From: Paractinoplanes polyasparticus
GTDB lineage: Bacteria; Actinomycetota; Actinomycetes; Mycobacteriales; Micromonosporaceae
Reading direction: 5' to 3'
DNA length: 64,000 bases
Assembly: GCF_019710575.1 (NCBI RefSeq)
Contig: NZ_JAHWFK010000042.1
Location: forward strand, 62,001 to 126,000
The notes below the pieces were generated by a model. The model had not been told where the DNA came from, did not search any database, and worked only from the letters and a program-made list of their open reading frames with translations. Below are positions 26,994 through 36,607 of this stretch, in pieces. Position 1 is the first letter of the stretch. Each line of letters starts with the position of its first letter. Both the position numbers and the translations under genes were made by a program.

Positions 26994-27636
26994 GCCAAGA
27001 TCTCCTGCTTGATCGATAGTTGCGTGGAATGCATTCCACCTTGCCCGCGGCACTGCCTTGAATTGCTCGGAAGAGTGCGGGTTCCTTGCTGATCCATGCT
27101 GGCCTTCGACGGATTCCAAGCTGCCGGAACAGGCGAACGGCAATTCTGTCTCCGTGCTGAAATGTGGACGTCAGAACCTCACGTCACCTTCAGGTCAATG
27201 TGGGATCGGAGACGAAATCATCGCTCGGCTGTGCCGGCGCCGGCGGCGGATGTGAATCTGCCCGCTCGTCGCCATTCAATACATGCTCACCCCAAGAGCG
27301 TACTGGCAGAACCAGGCGTCATATAGCCGCTGTGTCCACGGGTGCCTTCTTGGTCCTGGCGTTCAAGTACCTCGGGGCACTGTAAGCGGTTGTACGCGGG
27401 ATACGAGCAAACCAACTTGTACGGTTCGGGCGGCTTACCGCCGCATCGCATACCGGACCGGTCCCGCGGGTATCCACCGGTCTTCGCCCTGTCTCGGCTC
27501 ACCCCCGGTCGTCGCCAACAGCACTTTCGTACCACCGGCAAGCCGGCAAGATCCGTCGATCGGCGGTCGTTCCGGCGCGTCCACGGCGCGAGTCTGGAGT
27601 CGTTCCGTTCGACAGGACTCCGAGGAGAAACCGGTT
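26994..27636. other. 643-bp intergenic region with divergent promoters
   Basis: No coding sequence is supported. It serves the reverse-strand FAD oxidoreductase and the forward membrane-protein/two-component operon. The only strong element is the palindrome at 27024-27039. An AT-richer patch around 27280-27330 may include the forward promoter. Confidence 0.4.
27024..27039. promoter_or_regulatory. 16-bp perfect palindrome, probable operator of the FAD oxidoreductase gene
   Basis: GTGGAATGCATTCCAC lies 31-46 bp upstream of the reverse-strand start codon at 26993, where a repressor would cover the promoter. The form is typical of TetR- or MarR-type operators. No regulator gene is adjacent, so the binder would act from elsewhere. 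Confidence 0.5.
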
Positions 27637-28017
27637 ATGAGTAAGAAGGTCGTTCTGATTGTCAGCGGAGTCGCCGCGCTGCTCGTCTGCGGCGCTGGGG
27701 GCGCGCTGGTGTACAGCGGCATCGGTATGGGAAGGGAATACGCCGATACCGCCATCACCGCGGCGCAGTTCGATGCGCAGAAGATCGGCAAGTCCCAGAA
27801 GGAGGTCCAGGATGCGCTCCCGGCACCGCTGGAACTCAGCGAGGAAGCAGAGGCGGGCTACTACGGCACTGACCCCACCCGTCAAGGTATGCCGAATGGC
27901 GCCTCCTGCGTCTACCACCCGGTGAAGCCGCTGACGGAGGTCGGCGATGAGCCGATGTACCGATTCTGTTTCTCTGCTGGTGAGTTGGTCGAGAAGAAAA
28001 AGATCAGGACCGAGTAG
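27637..28017 (+). CDS. Membrane-anchored small protein related to the C-terminus of the next kinase
   Basis: 126 residues from ATG 27637. Residues 5-28 form a hydrophobic signal anchor; the remainder should lie outside the membrane. The outside part has two Cys (91 and 111) and ends with EPMYRFCFSAGELVEKKKI. The kinase encoded immediately downstream ends with a similar stretch (GEYRFCFRDGTLISKETV), also with two Cys and a preceding IGKSQ/VGESE plus LP motif. The stop TAG shares a base with the kinase GTG. I do not know the family; an accessory sensor or competitor for the same ligand is a reasonable inference. Confidence 0.75.
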   Translation: MSKKVVLIVSGVAALLVCGAGGALVYSGIGMGREYADTAITAAQFDAQKIGKSQKEVQDALPAPLELSEEAEAGYYGTDPTRQGMPNGASCVYHPVKPLTEVGDEPMYRFCFSAGELVEKKKIRTE

Positions 28018-29531
28018 TGATGATCAGCCGCATGGTGGCCACTGTCCGCGGGCTGGGGAGGGCGCGCCTGGCGTACGAGTCGACGCTCGCCGTCTTGGTC
28101 GCGGGCAGCACCGCCGGGATGTCATTGCTCCTGGGTATCCCGGTGGCCGCCGTTCTGGCGTTGGCGGTTATCGACCTGGTGCTCGTCGCGGCCCGGAAGT
28201 CGTACCCGATGGGGGCGCTGGTCGTCTTTTCGGCGGCCACCTTGGCGTCGGGGCGGCCGGACGGTCTGCTACTCGTTGTTCTGAGCTGGTCGGCCGGTTA
28301 CCGGCTGCCGCCCGGCCGGCTCAGCGCCATCCTGGTCGCTGCGGCCGTGTGCTTCCTGACTGGCAGCCGGCTGCGAGGCGATGAATTCGGACTCCCCGGG
28401 CTCGCCTTCTCCGTTGGCATCTTTCTATGCTGTGCGGTCGTCCCGGCCGTCGTCGCGCGGATGTCGGCCCAGCGGCGCGCGATTCTCGATCTGCTGCACG
28501 AGCGCACGATTTACCTGGCCGGCCAGCAGCGCATCATCGCCGAGCAGGCCCGCGTCCGGGAGGCCACCCGGATCGCCCGGGAGATGCACGACTCACTCGG
28601 GCACCGGCTCACCCTGCTCACGCTGTATGCAGGCGCGCTAAAGTCTTCCGGCCGGGCGGACACCGACACCCTGGATCTGCTGTACGCCACCTCACGTTCG
28701 GCCATCGACGAACTACGGCACATCCTTGTCCTTCTGCGCGACGAGTCATCCGAGGAACCGCAGCGGACCAGTCTGGCCCAGGCCGGGGAACTGGTCACCG
28801 ACGCTCGATCAGCGGGTGCCGAGATCGAGTTGACTCGCGAGGGTGAACCCATCGACCTTCCGGCGATGGTCGAGCACGCGGCTTACCGCACCCTTCAAGA
28901 GGGTGTCACGAATGCGCTGCGGCACGCTCGTGGCGGTGCAGTCCGGCTCGCGTTGCGGTACGAAGAGGGCTCGGTGGTCGTTGAGGTTGTCAATGGTCCG
29001 GGCCGGCCGCATGAGGGTACGACCAGCGGTCAGGGTCTGTATGGGCTGGCCGAGCGCGTGCGGCTGGCGGGCGGTGTTCTCTATCACGGGCCGGAGCCCG
29101 ACGGCGGGTACCGGATTGCCGCGACGCTGCCTCTGACCCAATCGGGGCCGCAGAGCCGTGAGCCCTGGTCTTCCGAGCAACCGGTCGTTGTGGATGACGT
29201 GGGTGAGGCCCTCCGTCGGCGCGATCAGCGTCGTCGCGCCTGGGTGGCGGGCATGGTGATGTCCGTTCTCGCCCTGGGCATCCTGTGCGCGGGAGGCTTT
29301 GTGTTCCTCTGGCTGCGCATCACCGTTGACAGTGACACCTACCAAAGCGTCCGTGTAGGTGAGAGTGAGACGGCTGCACGCGCGAAGCTGCCGCCCCGGT
29401 CTTGGTCGCAGGCTTCAGATACTTCTCATCCGGGCTGCACGACCTATCCGGCTCGGTTGCAGGGCGAATACCGGTTCTGCTTCCGCGACGGAACACTGAT
29501 CTCCAAGGAGACTGTCGATGTCGGGTCGTGA
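28017..29531 (+). CDS. NarL-type sensor histidine kinase with C-terminal outside domain
   Basis: 504 residues from GTG 28017 (or ATG 28020). Residues 20-148 are a multi-helix membrane sensor; His191 (IAREMHDSLGHRL) is the phosphorylation site of a HisKA_3 kinase; Asn299 (EGVTNALRHA) and GQGLYGLAERV belong to the HATPase. Unusually, the protein continues: a transmembrane helix at about 410-433 and a 70-residue tail with Cys474 and Cys488 that should be outside the cell and resembles the small protein encoded just upstream. The gene overlaps the response-regulator start by 14 bp. Confidence 0.88.
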   Translation: MMISRMVATVRGLGRARLAYESTLAVLVAGSTAGMSLLLGIPVAAVLALAVIDLVLVAARKSYPMGALVVFSAATLASGRPDGLLLVVLSWSAGYRLPPGRLSAILVAAAVCFLTGSRLRGDEFGLPGLAFSVGIFLCCAVVPAVVARMSAQRRAILDLLHERTIYLAGQQRIIAEQARVREATRIAREMHDSLGHRLTLLTLYAGALKSSGRADTDTLDLLYATSRSAIDELRHILVLLRDESSEEPQRTSLAQAGELVTDARSAGAEIELTREGEPIDLPAMVEHAAYRTLQEGVTNALRHARGGAVRLALRYEEGSVVVEVVNGPGRPHEGTTSGQGLYGLAERVRLAGGVLYHGPEPDGGYRIAATLPLTQSGPQSREPWSSEQPVVVDDVGEALRRRDQRRRAWVAGMVMSVLALGILCAGGFVFLWLRITVDSDTYQSVRVGESETAARAKLPPRSWSQASDTSHPGCTTYPARLQGEYRFCFRDGTLISKETVDVGS

Positions 29532-30183
29532 ACCGCTGAGGGTCATCGTCGCCGACGACGACGGATTGACCCGTAGCGGCATCGAGCTGATTCTCGCCGG
29601 GATCTCGGGGATCGAGGTCGTCGCCGAGGCGGCTGACGGAGCGGAGGCTCGTGACCTCACTGTTCGGCACCGTCCCGACGTCACTCTGCTGGACATCAAG
29701 ATGCCGATCATGGATGGGCTGGCCGCGTTGCGCGAGATCCGGCGGGCCTGCTCTGTTCCCGTCGTCATGCTCACCACGTTCGGCGAGGAGGAATACATCG
29801 AGGACGCACTGACCAGCGGTGCGGCCGGCTTCGTCCTGAAGAGCTCGGCCGCGGAGGAGCTCGGGCCGGCCGTCCGTGCGGCGGCGGCCGGCGAGATGTT
29901 CCTCTCCCCGCCGGTCACCCGGCAGACCGTCCGGCGGCTCGAGCAACTACGCCCCGAGCCACCCGGCCACGACGTCGAGGCCCGGCTGGATCAGCTCAGT
30001 GACCGCGAACGGGACGTGTTGAGACTGCTCGCTCAGGGGCTGTCCAATATGGTGATCTCCGAGCGGCTGGTGATCTCCGAGAGCACGGTGAAAACACACG
30101 TCAGCCGAATCTTGCTCAAGTTGGCATGCGACAACAGGGTCCAGGCTGCTCTTCTTGCCCATCGGAGCGGTCTGCTCGACTAG
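29518..30183 (+). CDS. NarL/FixJ family response regulator
   Basis: 221 residues, complete: acidic cluster Asp13-Asp15 (VADDDGL), phospho-acceptor Asp59 (LLDIKMP), Lys108 (VLKSS) and a C-terminal HTH (LSDRERDVLRLLAQGLSN, SESTVKTHVSRIL). It overlaps its kinase gene, so the pair is translationally coupled; a functional two-component system is expected, in contrast to the orphan LuxR proteins elsewhere in the window. Targets are unknown. Confidence 0.92.
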   Translation: MSGREPLRVIVADDDGLTRSGIELILAGISGIEVVAEAADGAEARDLTVRHRPDVTLLDIKMPIMDGLAALREIRRACSVPVVMLTTFGEEEYIEDALTSGAAGFVLKSSAAEELGPAVRAAAAGEMFLSPPVTRQTVRRLEQLRPEPPGHDVEARLDQLSDRERDVLRLLAQGLSNMVISERLVISESTVKTHVSRILLKLACDNRVQAALLAHRSGLLD

Positions 30184-30210
30184 TCCGCCGCCAACTTGCC
30201 GGCGACGTAG

Positions 30211-31486
30211 TCAGTCGAGTTTCGGTTGCTCGTGCAATCGGCTCGCGGAGATGTTGCTGACCGTACTGCCGTCGGCGAGGTGGAGCGTGAGTGTGGTGCT
30301 GTTGGTGTTCGCCTCGTCCACGCCTTCCGGATACCACGCGGCGAAGTAGCCGTCACGGACGAAAGCGTGTGCCGTCCGCGACGAGTCGTCCTTCTCCGCC
30401 CGGATGGTGACGTCCACACGGACCACCTGCGAGCCCAGGTGTCCCGCCATGAGCCGCACGTAACCTTCATCGGTGCGCAGCTGACTCCAGGTGTACAGCT
30501 CGACGCCCTCGGCGCCCAGTTGCCTGGTGCTGCTCAAGGCGGTCAAGATGCTGGCCTCGGTGACGTTTCCGTCGTGGTTGAGGAAGCACGTCCGGCTTCC
30601 ATCGGCCATACGGCGTTCAGATACGCATACGCGCCGCGTTTCCCCCCGATGACTACTCGCGCGGTGGCCACCTCCCGCGCCGGTAGGCACTTATCCACAA
30701 TTTTCCTGACCTCGGCGGCCGGGAGAGGGCTCGGGTCGGGAGTCCACGACGCGTACGCCGGGCCGATGCTGGCCAGGGCCAGCGCGAAGGCCCCGGCCGC
30801 GGCGACCGTGCTCGCCACGCCGGCAATCGCCAGACGCGGCGCACGGCGGCGCGAGGGTGCCGGTTCGCGGCCGGCCTGTCGGTCGGTGCTGACGATCCGC
30901 TCAAGGAGCTCACGCGCGGGTTTCTGCGCCACGCGACGGGTGAACCCGGCTGCGAGCAGGCACGCCGTGAGCAGATAGAACCGGAGCTCGACCCAGAGTG
31001 TCCAATACACGGTGTCAACCAGCGGTGTGTTGAGTGGCTCGGCGAGCATAGTCATGTTGATCAGTACGTCGCCTGTATCTGATTGGCTCGAGAAAGGCAG
31101 TCCGCCGGTGATCGACAGCACCGCGGTCACGACGGTCGTTATCACTACGCTCGCCCAGAAGGCGGGGTAGAGCCGCGCGGCGCGGGAGGCGGCGAACTCA
31201 CGTACGGTGCGGCCCCAGCCGCTCATCAGAATGACGAATCCGCTGATCAGGAAGAATGTCTCGACCCCGGGAAATCCGTAGATCAGCACAGGGGCCGCGT
31301 CCGGCAGGAAATAGGCCGGCGGGTGCACCCCGTCCAGTCGCCACGAGTCGCCGAAGTGGTACCGGCCACGGCAAGGGCGCAGAGCAGCCGTAACCCGTCC
31401 AGCAGATACAGCCGGGGCACCTGTTCGGCTCGAGAGCCCCGCTCTTGCAGCGGCATCGGCGCCTGCTCGACCGTGGCTGTCGTCAT
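30211..31486 (-). pseudogene. Acyltransferase-3 gene fused to a second membrane protein, frameshifted
   Basis: Reading leftward, ATG 31486 (AGGAGCAGCC upstream) opens an acyltransferase-3 protein (RLYLLDGLRLLCALAV). Near 31365 the frame shifts and continues as YHFGDSWRLDG and GVETFFLISGF with four or five membrane helices. Around 30935 the sequence passes in frame into a different protein (PARELLERIVSTDR, a membrane helix, ASWTPDPSPLPA). Near 30620 the frame shifts again and continues (ADGSRTCFLNHDG through SRLHEQPKLD) to the stop at 30211. So an acyltransferase lost its 3' half to a deletion joining it to a second, also damaged, gene of unknown function. Confidence 0.7.
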
Positions 31487-31874
31487 CGGCTGCTCCTGGT
31501 GGGTCCTGGGCGCCCGAGCGCGTCCGGACGTACATGTGCAGCGCGATACCGAGTGCTACAGGTAATCCAGATCACTTTGGGTCCGGCCTGTCCCGAGCCC
31601 GTCCAGGTACTGGAAGGCCCTTGTCTTCTTGCTTGACACCTCATCGACGCGGTGTGCGCCGAGGCGGTCGATCGCGTTGCCACCCCTGCCCGTTGTGCTC
31701 CCGCAGGCCTACCCATCAGGGCCAGCGATCCCCCAGAGGTGGCGCCGGCGCACCAGTTCAGAACAGGGTTGTGTCGAAGTGCTCGGTCCGAGCCGCGGAG
31801 GGGCTCGGCTACCCGCGGGGTGTCGCTGAACCGGACACACGCTGAGATGGCCAACTACTTGTCGAAGGACGATC
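31487..31874. other. 388-bp intergenic region before a LysR gene
   Basis: No gene or clear structure is seen. It contains the start regions of the reverse-strand pseudogene and of the forward LysR gene. Confidence 0.35.
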
Positions 31875-32819
31875 ATGGAACTGCGGTACTTCGCCGCTTT
31901 CGTCGCCGTAGCCGAGGAGTTGCATTTCGGCCGGGCCGCACGCCGGCTGCACATGGCGCAGCCGCCGTTGAGCCAGATGATCCGGCAGTTGGAGAAGGAA
32001 CTCGGCGTGCAGTTGTTCGAGCGCAGCACCCGCGTCGTGCGCTTGACGAGCGCGGGGGAGACGTTCCTCGAGCCCGCGCGCCGAGTACTCGACGACATAG
32101 ACATGGCCAAGCGAGCCGCGAACGGGGCGAAAGCCGGAAAGTGCGGTCGGGTGACGATCGGCTTCGATGGCGCATCGAGCTACGCGGCGCTGCCCCGGCT
32201 GTCCCAGTCCGTTCGGGCCGCGCATCCGGGGCTGGATCTGATGCTGAAAGTACAGCCCGACCCCAGTGCCGTACTGGAAGCATTGGCGGAGGGGAAGCTG
32301 GACCTGGGATTTGTCCGGATGCCGGTCAACCGGCTCGGTCTCCGCACCCGAATCATCGGGAACGACGAGCTCGTCTGCGTACTTCCGGCGGACCATCCAT
32401 TCGCGGGCAAGGACGAGATCGATGTCGCCGATCTGGCCCACGACCCGTTTGTCAGTCTGCCCGCGAATACGGGGTCACCCCTGCGAGAGGCGATGATGCG
32501 GGCCTGCGAGAGCGCGGGTTTTACTCCCGAAGTCGTGCAGGAAGCACCGGATACGAACACCGTGCTGGCTTTGGTCTCAGCCGGTGTCGGCGTGACGCTG
32601 ACCTTGAAGTCGGCGGACTATCTCTGCCAGGGCGGACTGGTCTATCTGCCCCTGCGAGGCCGCACGGTCTGGCTTCACGCTGCACTGGCGTGGCGGGCTG
32701 ACAACCCGTCGGCGGTCCTGCGAGAGGTGCTTGCGGTCGCTGAGCAGGCGCTTCCCACGCAGCCGGCTGAGTCGGAAGACGCCGACACCTCTGTGCGAGA
32801 CACGGGACTCCACCCGTAG
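31875..32819 (+). CDS. LysR family transcriptional regulator (paralogue set member)
   Basis: 314 residues. N-terminal winged helix residues 1-60 (FVAVAEELHFGRAARRL, MAQPPLSQMIRQLEKELG), then a linker and a two-lobed effector domain. Its first 76 residues differ from those of the gene at 39933 at only 7 positions, and it is also close to 7324. The C-terminal 15 residues (ESEDADTSVRDTGLHP) are an extension not shared by the copies. It precedes a fatty-acid desaturase by 119 bp; LysR proteins commonly control an adjacent gene. Confidence 0.9.
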   Translation: MELRYFAAFVAVAEELHFGRAARRLHMAQPPLSQMIRQLEKELGVQLFERSTRVVRLTSAGETFLEPARRVLDDIDMAKRAANGAKAGKCGRVTIGFDGASSYAALPRLSQSVRAAHPGLDLMLKVQPDPSAVLEALAEGKLDLGFVRMPVNRLGLRTRIIGNDELVCVLPADHPFAGKDEIDVADLAHDPFVSLPANTGSPLREAMMRACESAGFTPEVVQEAPDTNTVLALVSAGVGVTLTLKSADYLCQGGLVYLPLRGRTVWLHAALAWRADNPSAVLREVLAVAEQALPTQPAESEDADTSVRDTGLHP

Positions 32820-32938
32820 TTTGCCCGGGGTCCCTGTTGTTGCCGGTGTCGGAGAGTGGAGTCGTCGACCGGCAGGAGTCGACGGGAGACGGCAGTACCA
32901 GAGCAGATCGCGCCGGACGAGCGTGGGGAAGTAGACGC

Positions 32939-33973
32939 ATGACGACAACGTCACGACAACCGCCGGCTACCTCCGGTAGCGACTTCACTGAATTGAACAA
33001 GCGGGTCAACGCCGAGGGGTTGCTGCAGCGGCGGCCGGGCTATTACGCCTGGCGGCTGGCGGTCGTTTCGCTGATACTGGCCGGCACCTGGCTCGCCTTC
33101 TTCCTGGTCGGCTCCTCCTGGTGGACACTTGCCGTGGCGGCTGCTCTGGCTGTGACCTACGCCCACGTTGCGCTGATCGCGCACGATGTGGCGCACCGGC
33201 AGGTTTTTCGCACCAAGGCGTTGAGCGAGCGGGTCGGAGTGATCGTGGCCAATCTCGCTATCGGTATGAGCTACGGCTGGTGGATGGACAAGCACACCCG
33301 CCACCACAACAACCCCAACCATGATGACCTCGACCCGGACGTCGCCCCCAGGACGCTGATCTGGTCCGAGCAGGACGCAGCCGGGCGCACCGGGCTGGCG
33401 GCATTCCTCACCCGGCGCCAGGCCTATCTTTTCTTTCCCTTACTCACCTTGCTCGGGGTCAGCCTGCATCAGGCGAGCATCAAGGCCCTGTGGCGGGGCG
33501 GCGGGAAACATCGTGCGGTGGAGTCGGTCCTGCTCGGTGCGCACGTCATAGGCTATCTGGTGGCACTCGTGACCGTGTTGTCGCCGTTGCAGGCACTAGC
33601 CTTCTTCGTCGTTCACGAAGCGCTGTTCGGTGTCTACCTGGGTCTGACCTTTGCGCCAAACCACAAGGGCATGCCGCACCCCACCGGCGATGAGGACTAC
33701 TTGCGCAAGCAGGTCCTGACCTCACGCAACGTTCGCGGAGGGTGGCTGACCGACGCCTTGCTCGGCGGTCTGAACTATCAGATCGAGCACCACTTGTTCC
33801 CCTCCATGCCGACGCCGAATCTGCGCCGGGCCCAACCGATCGTGCAGGCGTACTGTCGAGAGATCGATGTGTCCTACGAGGTGACCGGGCTGATCGACTC
33901 CTACCGTGAGGCGCTTCGCCACTTGCATGAAGTAGGCGCTGCTCTTCGTGGCCAAGCCGGTATGCCGCGGTGA
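32939..33973 (+). CDS. Membrane fatty-acid (acyl-lipid) desaturase
   Basis: 344 residues from ATG 32939. The three histidine boxes of membrane di-iron desaturases are intact: HDVAH (82-86), HTRHH (119-123) and QIEHH (281-285), set among hydrophobic helices. The Q in QIEHH is typical of front-end or linoleoyl-type desaturases. It would introduce double bonds into membrane lipids, using reductant from a separate redox partner. No ferredoxin gene is adjacent. The upstream LysR may control it. Confidence 0.88.
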   Translation: MTTTSRQPPATSGSDFTELNKRVNAEGLLQRRPGYYAWRLAVVSLILAGTWLAFFLVGSSWWTLAVAAALAVTYAHVALIAHDVAHRQVFRTKALSERVGVIVANLAIGMSYGWWMDKHTRHHNNPNHDDLDPDVAPRTLIWSEQDAAGRTGLAAFLTRRQAYLFFPLLTLLGVSLHQASIKALWRGGGKHRAVESVLLGAHVIGYLVALVTVLSPLQALAFFVVHEALFGVYLGLTFAPNHKGMPHPTGDEDYLRKQVLTSRNVRGGWLTDALLGGLNYQIEHHLFPSMPTPNLRRAQPIVQAYCREIDVSYEVTGLIDSYREALRHLHEVGAALRGQAGMPR

Positions 33974-34525
33974 AGCCATTTCATCCGAGTGCAGAGCGAT
34001 CCTCCTGTCTGGGGAACGCCGCGCGAGGGGCTCAACGGGTGGTGCCTCTCGACATCTCGGTGCGATCGCGCTGTGGCTCCGCGGCGGGGCCGACGTCAGC
34101 GATCATACGTTGGGCCTACCGGGGAGTCGGAAGTCTCCGTCCTGTGGCCGATGCGGCGCGATAAGCCATCGATGAACGTGGTAGGTCGGGGCTGTCGCTG
34201 TCGCACCCATGGAGCCTTCATGTCTGATGCCCAGTTCGAGATCCCTACGTTGCCGATCGTCGCTGCACTGGGAACTGTGCTTCTTTCTGGGTCGTGGTTT
34301 GTTCTTCACTTACGCGGCATCTTGACGTGGTCGCGGCTGTTCACCGCCTGGGCCGCATGCCTTGTCACGTCGTCGGCTAAAGGGTTCGATGATGTTTTGG
34401 CGGACGCCGGAGCACCGAAAAAGTTGCGGAGCCCGGTCTCTCCTGTTGATCAAAGCCGCGGTCGCCGGACGGTCACTCAGCGGGACCGAGGGGCAAGTCA
34501 GCAAGTCCTGTGGATAATACAGTCT
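33974..34525. other. 552-bp region with a possible membrane-protein fragment
   Basis: From ATG 34220 (CATGGAGCC upstream) a frame opens with a hydrophobic helix (LPIVAALGTVLLSGSWFVL) and runs without a stop into the Lrp gene. It resembles the start of a small membrane protein cut short and joined in frame to the regulator. The first 240 bp of the region show nothing. Confidence 0.35.
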
Positions 34526-34984
34526 GTGGACGAACTTGATTCGGCGATCATCACTTACCTCCAAACAGATGCCCGGCAAACGAACCGGGACCTTGCGCGA
34601 ACGCTTGGCATCGCTCCCTCCACCTGTCTGGAACGGGTTCGGACCTTACGGGAACGCGGGGTCATCACTGGTTTTCACGCGTCGGTCAGCCTCACCGCGC
34701 TCAATCGTGACGTGCAGGCGATGCTGCATGTCCAGGTCCGGCCGCTGAGCCGGCAAGTTATCGACGGGTTCAAGGCGTACGCCTTGTCTTTGCCGGAGGT
34801 GCTTTCTGTCTTTGTCGTGGCCGGTGGAGACGACTTCCTCGTTCACGTGGCCGTGCCCAGCGTCGACAGCCTGCACGCCTTTCTCATGGACAAGTTCAGC
34901 GGCCGTCGCGAGATCGCCGGGTTCCGCAGCTCCGTTATCTACCAGCACGTTGGTAAGACCACCATTGAGCCTCTCACCGACTGA
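34526..34984 (+). CDS. Lrp/AsnC family transcriptional regulator
   Basis: 152 residues from GTG 34526. HTH in residues 1-50 (DELDSAIITYLQTDARQTNRDLA, LGIAPSTCLERVRTL), then the RAM ligand-binding domain (VLSVFVVAGGDDFLVHVAVP). Family members bind amino acids and form octamers. The reading frame is open upstream to ATG 34220, which would add a hydrophobic N-terminus; I prefer the GTG because the domain begins exactly there. The next gene in the same direction is an epoxide hydrolase. Confidence 0.8.
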   Translation: MDELDSAIITYLQTDARQTNRDLARTLGIAPSTCLERVRTLRERGVITGFHASVSLTALNRDVQAMLHVQVRPLSRQVIDGFKAYALSLPEVLSVFVVAGGDDFLVHVAVPSVDSLHAFLMDKFSGRREIAGFRSSVIYQHVGKTTIEPLTD

Positions 34985-35167
34985 CCGCTTTCCGGCTTGT
35001 TGGGTCCGGCAGTCTTGTTCGGTGGTGAAAGCGTCGTCGCTGCGGTCGGGTGCACCGTCGGCCGGTCGGAGGCGGCCCGTGACCTATGGGCACACCGCAG
35101 GGGCCGATGGTTCCTCCTTGGGCCAGCCGGTTAGCGGCGCCATTGAGGATGGCGATAGGAATAAGCC

Positions 35168-36124
35168 GTGATCGATATCGGACAGAGGTTCCTCGAGGTC
35201 AACGGCATCCGTATGCACATGCTCGAGGCTGGTACCGGGCCACTCGTGTTGATGCTGCACGGGTTCCCGGAGACGTCGTACTCGTATCGGCATCAGGTAG
35301 TCGCACTGGCCGAGGCCGGATTTCACGCAGTGGCCCCGGACCAGCGCGGCTACCCGCTGACTGAGCAGCCGCCGTCGGTCGACGACTACACGATCCACCA
35401 CTTGATCGGCGATGCGGTCGGGTTGATCAACGGGCTCGGCGTATCGGACGCGGTTGTGGTCGGCCACGACTGGGGGTCGCCGGTGGCCTGGGGTGTAGCG
35501 CAATGTCGGCCCGATCTGGTCAGAGGCGTCGCCTCGTTGAGCGTTCCGTTCGCGCCGCGCGCACCGGTCGACCCCTTGAACACGGCTCGGGCAGCCTACG
35601 GCGACAACTTCTATCAGTTGTACTTCCAGCAGCCGGGCGTCGCAGAGCGGGAATTCGAAACCGAAACGGCCGAGATGTTCCGGCGGATGTTCTACTGGTA
35701 TTCCGGTGACGCCCCGGAGATCCAGACTCTCATGTGCGACGAGAACGGGATGACCGGTTCGTTGCCCATGCCGGATGTCTTACCGGCGTGGCTCTCCGAA
35801 CAAGACATCTCTGTGTACGCCGACGCCTTCGCCGAGCGGGGCTTCACCGGATCTTTGAACTGGTACCGGAACATCACCCGCAACTGGGAGCTGACCAGTT
35901 CCTGGGCCGGCCTCATGATCACTAGGCCGGCGATGTTCATCGGAGGTGACCGAGATCCGGTGGTCAACTGGTACAACCCCGCGTTGCTGCGTCAGGCGAT
36001 GGCTGCGGCGGTCACCAACCTCACCTCCTACGCGATGATTGCCGATGCGGGACATTGGATCCAGCAGGAGCGCCCTGCTGAGACGAGCGCGGCCCTGCTC
36101 GAATTCGCGCGGTCGGTGTCGTGA
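35168..36124 (+). CDS. Alpha/beta hydrolase, epoxide hydrolase type
   Basis: 318 residues from the GTG at 35168. The oxyanion motif HGFPE (31-35), the nucleophile Asp101 in GHDWG, and the late catalytic His in AGHWIQQERP are those of soluble epoxide hydrolases (or haloalkane-type relatives), which open epoxides with water through an ester intermediate. A cap domain with paired tyrosines is expected around 145-200 (YWYSGD is seen). A decayed second copy of this gene lies on the other strand at 40970-41468. Confidence 0.87.
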   Translation: MIDIGQRFLEVNGIRMHMLEAGTGPLVLMLHGFPETSYSYRHQVVALAEAGFHAVAPDQRGYPLTEQPPSVDDYTIHHLIGDAVGLINGLGVSDAVVVGHDWGSPVAWGVAQCRPDLVRGVASLSVPFAPRAPVDPLNTARAAYGDNFYQLYFQQPGVAEREFETETAEMFRRMFYWYSGDAPEIQTLMCDENGMTGSLPMPDVLPAWLSEQDISVYADAFAERGFTGSLNWYRNITRNWELTSSWAGLMITRPAMFIGGDRDPVVNWYNPALLRQAMAAAVTNLTSYAMIADAGHWIQQERPAETSAALLEFARSVS

Positions 36125-36233
36125 ATCGCTGTTCCCTGACAGCTGGCGTCGAGGCCATGTCCGCGGCGGCAAGAACGTCGAGTCCGCCGTGGGTGGCTCC
36201 CGGTCGTCGTCCTCTCGGCGGTGAGCAGCCTTA

Positions 36234-36584
36234 ACCGGCCAACGCCTTCAGCGCCGGCATGATGTCGCGCAGGCCGATTTCGATGTGGCTGTACATCTCC
36301 CCGTTGAGGACCAGGGTGCCGAGCCGCGACCGGCGATGATTTCTTAGCGGCCGCCGTAGACCAGATAGACGGTCGCGAAAGTTCTGGAAAACTCGAACCG
36401 GGTCCTCCGACCCCAGCACGGTCACGCCGCTGGTCAGTCTGATGTTCTTTGTCCGCATCGCCACCGCCGCCAGGACGACCAGCGGGGTGGACGCGACGAA
36501 GTGGGACCGGTGGTGCTCGCCGACGCCAGGCAGGGCCACGCCGGCCTCGTCGGCTACGACCGCCTGCTCGGCCAGTTCGGCCAC
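36234..36584 (-). pseudogene. Luciferase-like flavin monooxygenase remnant
   Basis: The first part reads as the N-terminal half of an LLM-class flavin-dependent oxidoreductase (EQAVVADEAGVALPGVGEHH, then VLAAVAMRTKNIRLTSGVTV). Near 36375 the frame shifts; the other frame gives ATVYLVYGGR, a TAA stop, then EIIAGRGS, which is the expected family continuation with one codon turned into a stop. The first 25 or so residues and most of the C-terminal half are missing; a short tail (SHIEIGLRDI) follows. Clearly inactive. Confidence 0.72.
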
Positions 36585-36607
36585 GCGGTCGCGCGGCGCG
36601 GTCGGGC

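Noticed and set aside
25662-27092. Long forward frame opposite the reverse-strand FAD oxidoreductase.
   Set aside because: No family resemblance; the reverse frame carries a complete FAD-binding enzyme with start, ribosome site and terminator.
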